From Gonocerus acuteangulatus (taxonomy: Eukaryota > Arthropoda > Insecta > Hemiptera > Coreidae), in contig OX328128.1 of NCBI GenBank assembly GCA_946811695.1, positions 74,966,531-75,030,530 of the forward strand: a DNA stretch of 64,000 nucleotides, in the 5' to 3' direction. The notes under the pieces are model-generated. The model was not told where the DNA came from. It saw nothing but the letters and a program-made list of their open reading frames with translations, and did no database searches. The position numbers and the translations under genes were made by a program. Positions 60,002 to 64,000 of the stretch are shown here, in pieces. Numbering within the stretch: position 1 is the first letter of the stretch; every line of letters begins with the position of its first letter.

Positions 60002-62879
60002 GGCGCATCGACAAATCTTGGCCCTTAGCGGCAGCCAGGAATTTTCTCAGCGAGCCCTGAGATGAGAAAATTCCTGCCACCGGTGGGGGTCAAACCCACC
60101 ATCTCCCGCTTATGAATCTAGCGTGCTAGCCACTAGACCACGGGAGACCCCTCTCTCTGTTCTTGTCGCTGATGCTGTTGGTTGTTCTACATTCTCCTAT
60201 TCCAAAGTGTTTAAGATAAGATCTCTCAAATGTACAGGCAAATTTCGAATGTGCTACCTTTTCCTCATGAATGGCAGGCAGGTAAAACATAAAATTGTAA
60301 AAATATCTGCCTCTTAGGCAGGGTAAGTTCTAGGTAAATGGTATTTAATTGGAGAGAAGAGGTCCATTCCGAAAAGACTTATCTCGTGTCTAGAGAGTCT
60401 CCAACCACATTGATGCTGACACTGAGGTAGAGGACGCCAGGTCAGTCACCAAAGCCCCTGGATGCAATAGTAGAAACCATGTGTATATATGGTAGGCAGA
60501 TGATCCATGGAGGGTTCAACTGTCTTAGATCAAATTTAAGAAAGTGAAAGGATAATCTTTAGACAAGTATTAGTCTCAATTAGGCCTGAACAACAAGCTT
60601 ACAGATTTAGCTGTATAAAGGAAATGCTCCAACATCCACTAGTCTACTAGTGATGTCCATAGTACTTCCAATGTTGTTTTATTGTAAAGACCTCTAACGG
60701 GATTTCAGATTCTACCTCGCTGTTCCCGAAGAGGCGGCCGGGCAGATGCACCTGTACGCCTCGTCCAGCCTCAAGGAGTCTTCCAAATATTGCCTCAGCT
60801 GCCCCATGAGGCCGGGTCCCAAGGCAGAGCTACACAAGACACAAGGGGCAGGTGGCGAGGCCGACACAGGAGTCACTGGCAAGAAGAAGAAGGATGACGA
60901 CAGTAAGTAGACAGTGGATTTCGGGATAAGTGAACTCATATTTATTACAAGGTATCCACATGAGAATGCCTATATGTTTACATTTTTATATGTAGGGGTA
61001 ATATAAATAGGGGTTTTATATAAATAAGGTTTTATTGAAATAATAAAATTCAAGATTAAAGTATTCGGATTGATATCCAGTTGGCTAAATATAGTTATAA
61101 CTTGGATTTAGTTAAGGCAGTAACTTTTATTAGTAGTTAGTTAAATCTTTAAGCACGGAGTAGTATTGGTTAAATACGCCAATTGGTGGACAGTGTCAGT
61201 TATGCTGGGAGATATCTGATACTTCTTTAACTCCAAAGGCAAATAAAATTTAAATATTTTTTAAATATTTCTAGGAAAACTGTTAAGGGGCTAAGGTTAA
61301 GGGGTCCTTGGAGTTATTTGGACAGGGGCCCCTAATTTTTCTCGGAGGCTCTATGAGTGGTGTACTGTTTTCTGTAATTATGTGAACGGCTTTTTATAAC
61401 GTTTATTTTTCAGACCTCGACGAGCCGCTGTACAAAGAATGCCTCTATCACAACGCCATATTCAGCCCAACAGCAGAATACTATGTACTTGAATGCCTCG
61501 GTCCAGGAATCCCCACTGTCAGCTTGTACAAGACACCGAGCCGGCTCGACGCTAAGACTGTTAAACTCCTAACTCTACAGAACAATTCTCGTTTATATGT
61601 GAGTATGCGGTTAGTTTTTGTATTTTCCGAAAATGTTGTCAGGCAGTTTTAATTGAAATATATTTTGAATCATAAAAAAAAATCAGTATTTGTATTGGAA
61701 AACACTCGTGTAAGTATACCAAAATGAAGTGAATACGACCAAAATAAACATTAACAAACAAATAGCTTGGAATAGAAACATTTATTACTTTGCTTTGATA
61801 GTTCCTGACTAAATAAAGCACCTCCAGCAAAAACATAACCTTAAACTGAGAGATTCATGGGCCACAATGCACAGGAAACTGGCAGTAGCCAACTCTTAAC
61901 GGATATTACTCGCTCCTCGACTATCGTTCATTCTAACGGTTAGTTCTATTACAAACAACAAGTAATACAAACACGCTTATCATTTACTTATCGTGTTTTA
62001 ATGAAAAAATTTCATTTAAAAAAAAAAAAACACAACCAATTAAAAACCGAAGAAAGCAGAGTTTGAAAGAATGAAATCAACGCATTCTCCATATAATATA
62101 TCTATCTCAAATCTTGCATAAGAGCAGTTACCTTACAAAATTTATCAAGCATTCGAATAGAGGCCTTACACTTACCACAATATTTCGACATATTTAAGAA
62201 AAGTTCAACAAAATTCTAGTTTTAGCGCGGTTCCTGAGGGACCATAGGGAGGAAACCCGACTATGAGGTTGACACATGACCAAACCCCAACAATATCTAC
62301 CTTTGCAGCCTCAACAGTCAACGTTCTCGTTATTTTTTTATCGAAAAAGTTAAAAAATAAATGTTAAAAAAACTTTTATTTAAAAGTTTTAACAGTAAAA
62401 GTTTTTTTGGAACTCTTAAAATTAAGTACATGAAAATAAAAGTTAATGTAATACTTTTATTTATTTTAATATTTATTGAAATAAAAGTTTTGAGTATTTT
62501 AATCAAAAACTCTAGGGTTTTCTTGGTTTAAAAATAAGTGAAATGTTCTTTATTTAAAAATGTATTTTTGTTTATTTACTGAAATATATTTGTTGATACA
62601 AAACAAAAAATAAACATTAGTATCTTTAATTTATTCCTTTAAACTTTTTTCTATTTAGTATTTTAATAACAGTTACTTTAAAACTTTTATTTTTTAAGTT
62701 GAAAAATAACAGTAAAAAAAAAAAACTTTTTAAAAAAGTTTCAACCCGTTTATTTTCGTATTTTTAATTTTTTTAAATGGAAATAAAAGTAAAAGTTTAA
62801 CAAATACTTTTTTTAAAATAAAAGTTACCAATTATTTTCAACCGCTGATCTCATCTCAATAAATTTAACGTTTTAAATT

Positions 62880-62951
<72 letters not shown>

Positions 62952-64000
62952 GTATATACATATTGTTGCAGGAGCGGGTGTCGAAGCTTGCTCTACCCCA
63001 GGTGAAGACCTTCCCAGTAGAAGTATCTGGAGGTCATCAGGCACAAGTCAGGCTCTTCTTACCTCCAGGACTGAGGGACACAGAGATTACCAAGTATCCT
63101 CTACTCTTGCAAGTGTAATAATTTTTTTATTTATACTTAACGTTTCTTTATTTAGTAATATATTTAAACGAACATGTCGTTTGTTGGATATTGTTCACAT
63201 TAATTCCTTTTTCCTCTGCATAAAATATTACTCTTTTCAGTTTTAAACTTATTTTTGTAATATAATTTGTATTAGGGATGGAAATAAGAAATATGAGTCT
63301 ATTTAATGCCTATATCTAACTAATATAAATAATATTTATTCCAATTTTCAAAATTATAATTTTACTTTTTGACTAAAGGTATTTACTAGAAATTAATAGA
63401 ATATTTTTAAAAAAATAGAGGCCCGGTGGCTTTGAGTGCTCCATGCCTAAGGTCACGAGTTCGATTTCCAGTAGGATGATTGCTTTTCTTTAAAACAAAA
63501 AAAGACATCAGCCCTACCCTGGCTAGAAAAGGGTAGTAACCCCTAGATAACCCATCCCAAAATTTGTTAACATTAAGAAATTGACTTTAATATTTAAATA
63601 AATAAATAAAAATTAACTTTTTACAATAAAATATTAATTGTAATAATTTAAAAAATTCCGTCACGCAGGAGCTTCATTACTTAAAACATGGTAATGTACT
63701 CTGCATTTGTGAATAATTTGCTTTAAATAACATTATATAATTACAAAATAAACACAAATTATTTATTTATATTTGTAATAAACAGCGGATTCAATTATTA
63801 ATTTTCGTTTAATTTAGTTCCCCAAGCTTGTTTTTTGTTTACAACACATATTCCTCATTTTTTTAAATCTTCTTGCAACCTCATAAGTGCTAAACTCATA
63901 ATATAAGTGCTAAAATTCAGTTTTACTAGCAATCTCCGCCTCGTTTAATATTAATTCCTACCATTGTAATTACCAGGTACGGTGGCCCTGAGACGCAGCT
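46083..64000 (+). CDS. DPP6/DPP10-like membrane dipeptidyl-peptidase-family protein (S9B), 3' incomplete
   Basis: Coding exons: 46083-46112, 49457-49667, 51944-52038, 53042-53116, 53237-53289, 55294-55505, 56465-56637, 57387-57490, 57900-58023, 58883-59103, 60709-60902, 61414-61598, 62972-63114, 63977-64000+. Phases agree throughout, giving 614 residues; the family runs to about 800. A short cytoplasmic N-terminus is followed by a membrane helix at about residues 24-45 (IIIAVLVIMTVLALIV), so the protein is type II. The ectodomain has six N-glycosylation sequons (N75, N100, N109, N250, N339, N554), the Glu motif DWLYEEEI at 221-228 and the hydrolase-domain entry YPLLLQVYGG. The QRNWRG-TM-LTP start resembles the DPP6/DPP10 branch, whose vertebrate members are catalytically dead partners of Kv4 channels. 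Activity cannot be judged because the Ser-Asp-His region is outside the window. Confidence 0.9.
46122..46175. repeat. (AATG)n tail of the CR1/L2-like LINE
   Basis: On the element's strand this is (CATT)n, the microsatellite tail. It begins only 10 nt past the DPP first-coding-exon donor. Confidence 0.9.
46122..48710 (-). mobile_element. CR1/L2-like non-LTR retrotransposon, 5' truncated, (CATT)n tail
   Basis: Minus-strand element in intron 1 of the DPP-like gene. It begins inside the endonuclease (VGDFNTNLL near 48690), continues through reverse transcriptase and ends in a (CATT)n microsatellite tail at 46122-46175 rather than poly(A), as in CR1/L2-type LINEs. The 3'UTR carries a short hairpin-like 'gggacttctgtccc'. 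There is no RNase H domain. No clear target-site duplication was seen. Confidence 0.85.
46315..48735 (-). pseudogene. CR1/L2-like LINE ORF2 with one in-frame stop
   Basis: The endonuclease part (VGDFNTNLL, HHTQSSDTWLDLFI, SPHDLI) reads to a TAA at 48312-48310. The same frame then continues without a break through a basic linker (LTPELKSLIKRREAARRKFR) and the reverse transcriptase: FRPISLLSN, SGFRPSYSTQSAL, LLDFSKAFDTVDH, GVPQGSSLSPTLF, YADDTQIYLS, NLGIIFDQNLSW. It ends SRLFHHLLSLQVLPNT, stop at 46315. Apart from the single stop and 5' truncation the frame is open for over 600 codons, so it is young. Confidence 0.87.
48890..48937. repeat. (TA)n
   Basis: TA tract upstream of DPP exon 2. Confidence 0.97.
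49060..49285 (+). pseudogene. LINE C-terminal relic (GRPRLGYTQQ type)
   Basis: Plus-strand reading gives GDWRGRPRLGYTQQVG, then repeated 'SSYVEM...AENRMHGGLYQ' like pieces. This is the basic GRPR tail seen at the 3' end of several insect LINE ORFs. Two partial copies are adjacent, both decayed. Confidence 0.45.
49457..49667 (+). CDS. DPP-like gene, coding exon 2 (membrane anchor)
   Basis: Encodes LVSSNQSQRNWRG, then the uncleaved signal-anchor helix, then LTPPERGPRVRG and the first ectodomain stretch with sequon HNGS. Acceptor tttcag, donor gtaaga, phase 1. It is much more GC-rich than its flanks. Confidence 0.92.
50633..50830 (+). mobile_element. S1 SINE copy, diverged
   Basis: 'ggtcctgtggccgtgagtg' head, 'gaaggttccattcacg' B-box relic, 'gcatcagatcttatcctg' and 'aaagggtgataacccg' body. 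It lies in the second intron of the DPP-like gene. Confidence 0.65.
51058..51113. repeat. (TA)n
   Basis: TA tract starting a family R fragment. Confidence 0.97.
51115..51310 (+). repeat. Family R fragment
   Basis: Follows a (TA)n tract with 'caagttcgtcaagcagaatc' and 'agctcacgcttttcaataaa', which are diverged family R pieces. Confidence 0.4.
51688..51873. mobile_element. Diverged copy of the 54491 hAT-type MITE
   Basis: 'gcgcgtatataatggggctg', 'ggctggagccccccc', 'tttagttggctgactattcc' and the end 'aaatgggcg' match 54491-54770 in order. It lies just upstream of DPP exon 3. Confidence 0.6.
51944..52038 (+). CDS. DPP-like gene, coding exon 3
   Basis: Encodes GNELMYKDEWNNLVILN to NNQTF, the first propeller strands. 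It aligns with the 'VYKSENGHVIKLN' region of the DPP family and has two sequons (NLT, NQT). Donor gtaagt. Confidence 0.9.
52098..52764. mobile_element. Foldback element with 24-bp tandem core and mirrored hammerhead-like motifs
   Basis: Arms of about 150 bp: AAGCAAACATGGAATAGTTG at the left and its near complement ending at 52764. Each arm contains the outward-facing motif CTGACGAAGGCTACC..GTAGCCGAAACGTCC. The core is a 24-bp tandem repeat. It lies in intron 3 of the DPP-like gene, about 60 nt after the exon 3 donor. Confidence 0.78.
52251..52589 (+). repeat. 24-bp tandem repeat, about 14 copies
   Basis: Unit 'gtaaccatagtggaagtatatgaa' with few changes (tagaag, ataatgg). Because 24 is a multiple of three, all frames without a stop in the unit stay open; these are not genes. 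Confidence 0.95.
53042..53116 (+). CDS. DPP-like gene, coding exon 4 (GC donor)
   Basis: Twenty-five codons, RRLNAAIYTMSPDLKYILL to HNTQK. The donor reads CAAAAG|GCAAGT. Only this GC site keeps the frame into exon 5. The nearby GT, 5 nt further on (after AAGGCAA), would give a TAG four codons later. Confidence 0.88.
53237..53289 (+). CDS. DPP-like gene, coding exon 5 (53-nt small exon)
   Basis: Encodes LFRHSFLAQYSIFDIGA with a split Ser. It corresponds to the family's 'IFHYSYTASYVIYNI' propeller strand. Acceptor tttcag, donor gtaagt, phase 2. Confidence 0.87.
53440..53545 (-). repeat. Half of the 39254-type foldback
   Basis: 'ggttaataaaactacatttt' and 'ttggcttgagattcgagcc' match the left arm at 39254-39360. 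The motif is decayed (CCTGAAAAAGGC on the minus strand) and no second arm is present. Confidence 0.5.
53879..54489 (+). repeat. 101-bp satellite, 6 copies
   Basis: Unit starts at 53881, 53982, 54083, 54184, 54285 and 54386 ('aaacaaaatgtagtagattt', 'tgttcagaattaaggact', 'caatagttactatactt'). Copies are nearly identical. In intron 5 of the DPP-like gene. Confidence 0.93.
54491..54770. mobile_element. 280-bp hAT-type MITE with 8-bp duplication
   Basis: Inverted ends CATGGGCGCATATA and TATATACGCCCTTG, flanked by aataaaac at 54483-54490 and 54771-54778. Eight-base duplications are the hAT hallmark. A C-run 'gaagcccccccc' near the left end pairs with the adjacent G-run. It was inserted at the end of the 101-bp satellite. 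Confidence 0.75.
55233..55279. repeat. (TA)n next to a splice acceptor
   Basis: Ends about 14 nt before DPP exon 6. Confidence 0.97.
55294..55505 (+). CDS. DPP-like gene, coding exon 6
   Basis: Encodes DLFPLQITNELNEHP through AEWSPRGHALVIVHDYDIYY to FNGVPDWLYE, with WSP.G..L and N.IYY propeller motifs and the start of the Glu motif. A long (TA)n tract ends only about 14 nt before the exon. Confidence 0.93.
55540..55607. repeat. (GT)n/(GA)n mixed microsatellite
   Basis: Three rounds of GT run then GA run, about 35 nt past the exon 6 donor. Confidence 0.95.
56465..56637 (+). CDS. DPP-like gene, coding exon 7
   Basis: Completes the Glu motif (YEEEI) and continues FWMSADGHMLLYASFNDSLV to LRYPK. 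It matches the DPP segment 'WWSPDG..LAF..INDSLV..... YPK'. Donor gtaaga. Confidence 0.93.
57284..57350 (+). repeat. Solitary partial copy of the 134-bp unit
   Basis: 'cagcagacatcagacactat' then 'ctctaatcttggtcttcct' and 'tcccttcccttcttcc' match the satellite at 27.5 kb. It ends 36 nt before DPP exon 8. Confidence 0.8.
57387..57490 (+). CDS. DPP-like gene, coding exon 8
   Basis: Encodes AGTTNPHVTLYVSDL to PPMTLAA with a split Lys. It aligns with 'YPKAG..NPTIKLYVV.L'. A partial copy of the 134-bp satellite unit (57284-57350) ends just upstream of its acceptor. Confidence 0.92.
57900..58023 (+). CDS. DPP-like gene, coding exon 9
   Basis: Encodes DHYFVAVSWVSSTEVAVV, then WMNRTQNQAMVTLC to WLCQE, the family's 'Y...V.WVS.T..V.RWLNR.QN.S.L..C' blade. 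Sequon NRT. Donor gtatgc. Confidence 0.93.
58062..58135. repeat. (AC)n followed by (TA)n
   Basis: AC x11 then TA x26, starting about 40 nt past the exon 9 donor. Confidence 0.97.
58420..58463. repeat. (TA)n
   Basis: Borders the S1 SINE head at 58465. Confidence 0.97.
58465..58561 (-). mobile_element. S1 SINE head
   Basis: Minus strand: CCCCGGTGGCCGTGAGTGTT (A box), a long variable arm and GTGGGTTCGATTCCTAT (B box), resembling a class II tRNA (Leu/Ser type). It is cut off by (TA)n. Confidence 0.7.
58655..58850 (+). repeat. Family A 3'-end fragment
   Basis: 'atgtaattttaagcaaattc' and 'ctgctgcttgacggacc' match the last 180 bp of family A. It lies just upstream of DPP exon 10. Confidence 0.5.
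58883..59103 (+). CDS. DPP-like gene, coding exon 10
   Basis: Encodes TNRDINTKGWVDTPVTP, LFSADGNRYLTLSPIRDG, then DFRHILSVNIP to WANNL. It matches 'GW.....PVFS.DG..F....P...GG.G.FHH'. Donor gtgagc, phase 2. Confidence 0.92.
59625..59935 (-). repeat. Family R fragment
   Basis: 'aatccggaagtgccgacttg', 'tcaagttcgttaacctgcag' and 'aatcggtgcgcttacagat' are the complement of family R. The (TA)n and hairpin are lost. Confidence 0.55.
59963..60150 (-). mobile_element. S2 SINE, full length
   Basis: Minus strand: GGGTCTCCCGTGGTCTAGTG (A box), GGTGGGTTTGACCCCCACC (B box), the hairpin 'AATTTTCTCATCTCAGGGC', tail CGCTAAGGGCCAAGATTTG and GATGCGCCGT, then about 35 A. It is in the intron after DPP exon 10. 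Confidence 0.82.
60709..60902 (+). CDS. DPP-like gene, coding exon 11
   Basis: Encodes VFYLAVPEEAAGQMHLYA, SKYCLSCPMRPG and then a low-complexity linker (GAGGEADTGVTG then KKKKDDD) not present in vertebrate relatives as I know them. It probably forms a surface loop before the next Cys-bearing strand. Donor gtaagt. Confidence 0.87.
61414..61598 (+). CDS. DPP-like gene, coding exon 12
   Basis: Encodes NLDEPLYKECLYHNAIFSP, EYYVLECLGPGIPTVSLY to NNSRLY. It matches 'C.YF.A.FSP....FLL.C.GP..P.VSL'. Sequon NNS. Donor gtgagt. Confidence 0.92.
61600..62880. other. Intron 12 of the DPP-like gene
   Basis: AT-rich. The stretch 62340-62860 is a degenerate repeat of 'aaaagtttta' and 'aaataaaagtt' words. 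There is only a family R hairpin relic at 62220. Confidence 0.6.
62220..62265 (-). repeat. Family R hairpin relic
   Basis: 'tttagcgcggttcctgagg' and 'catagggaggaaacccg' are the complement of the family R terminal hairpin, mutated. Confidence 0.4.
62884..62947. repeat. (TA)n next to a splice acceptor
   Basis: Ends about 24 nt before DPP exon 13. Confidence 0.97.
62972..63114 (+). CDS. DPP-like gene, coding exon 13
   Basis: Encodes ERVSKLALPQVKTFPVEV, LFLPPGLRDTEITK and YPLLLQV, entering the alpha/beta-hydrolase domain. A (TA)n tract ends about 24 nt upstream of the exon. The donor is at 63115 (GT|gtaata); an earlier GT at 63094 would drop the conserved YPLLLQ. Confidence 0.9.
63418..63605 (+). 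mobile_element. S1 SINE, complete
   Basis: GAGGCCCGGTGGCTTTGAG head, GAGTTCGATTTCC B box, 'gacatcagccctaccctgg', 'aaaagggtagtaacccc' and an AAATAAATAAATAAA tail in one piece. This copy defines the order of the interrupted S1 at 20185-21603. Confidence 0.8.
63653..63800 (-). repeat. Family A 3'-end fragment, inverted
   Basis: 'attccgtcacgcaggagct' and 'gtgaataatttgctttaaata' are the complement of the family A end. It lies in the last visible intron of the DPP-like gene. Confidence 0.55.
63977..64000 (+). CDS. DPP-like gene, coding exon 14, cut by window end
   Basis: Acceptor taccag, then VYGGPETQ, the conserved oxyanion-loop strand of S9 peptidases (VYGGP..Q). It continues past the window, where the catalytic nucleophile exon should be found. 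Confidence 0.85.

Noticed and set aside
63094..63099. Earlier GT donor for exon 13
   Set aside because: It would also splice in frame, but would delete the conserved YPLLLQ strand before YGGP.

Overview
This window is AT-rich nuclear DNA from an arthropod, most likely an insect. The reasons are two intron-containing animal genes, 5S- and tRNA-derived SINEs, an I-type LINE with an RNase H domain, mariner, Helitron, Harbinger-like and hAT-like non-autonomous elements, and more than twenty long (TA)n tracts. Nothing in it looks bacterial or organellar. I cannot name the species.

Gene 1 lies on the minus strand, about 1.9-18 kb. Seven coding exons give a complete 312-residue CRAL-TRIO lipid-transfer protein of the alpha-tocopherol-transfer-protein/clavesin type. 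Its start codon is at 17963-17961, its stop at 1980-1982, and a poly(A) signal follows. The introns hold a MITE filled by a minisatellite (2.6-3.4 kb), an internally deleted mariner whose end lies about 20 nt from a splice donor (8.9-9.8 kb), and a nearly complete I-type LINE (12.6-16.2 kb).

About 18-46 kb has no convincing host gene. It is a graveyard of nested repeats. A Helitron derivative (19.1-21.8 kb) contains a SINE that in turn contains a 1.2-kb repeat (family A). Two abutting MITEs lie at 23.0-24.1 kb, a 5S-rRNA-derived SINE at 24.7 kb and a 134-bp minisatellite at 27.5-28.7 kb. A 5'-truncated LINE at 31.1-32.5 kb is split by a 438-bp MITE. A 3.8-kb foldback element at 33.3-37.1 kb has one arm interrupted by a second family A copy. 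Two tRNA-derived SINEs follow at 37.1 and 42.3 kb.

Gene 2 lies on the plus strand from 46.0 kb to the window end and is incomplete at the 3' side. Fourteen coding exons encode the first 614 residues of a type II membrane glycoprotein of the DPP6/DPP10 branch of the S9B dipeptidyl-peptidase family. They cover a short cytoplasmic tail, a membrane helix, the beta-propeller and the start of the alpha/beta-hydrolase domain. The catalytic serine region lies beyond the window. One intron must use a GC donor. The introns carry a CR1/L2-like LINE with one in-frame stop, a foldback element packed with a 24-bp tandem repeat, a 101-bp satellite, a hAT-type MITE with an 8-bp duplication, and several SINEs.

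The points most worth a second look are a mosaic SINE joining a 5S head to pieces of two tRNA-SINE families, hammerhead-like motifs mirrored inside palindromic elements, TIR elements whose interior is a minisatellite, and datable nested insertions.
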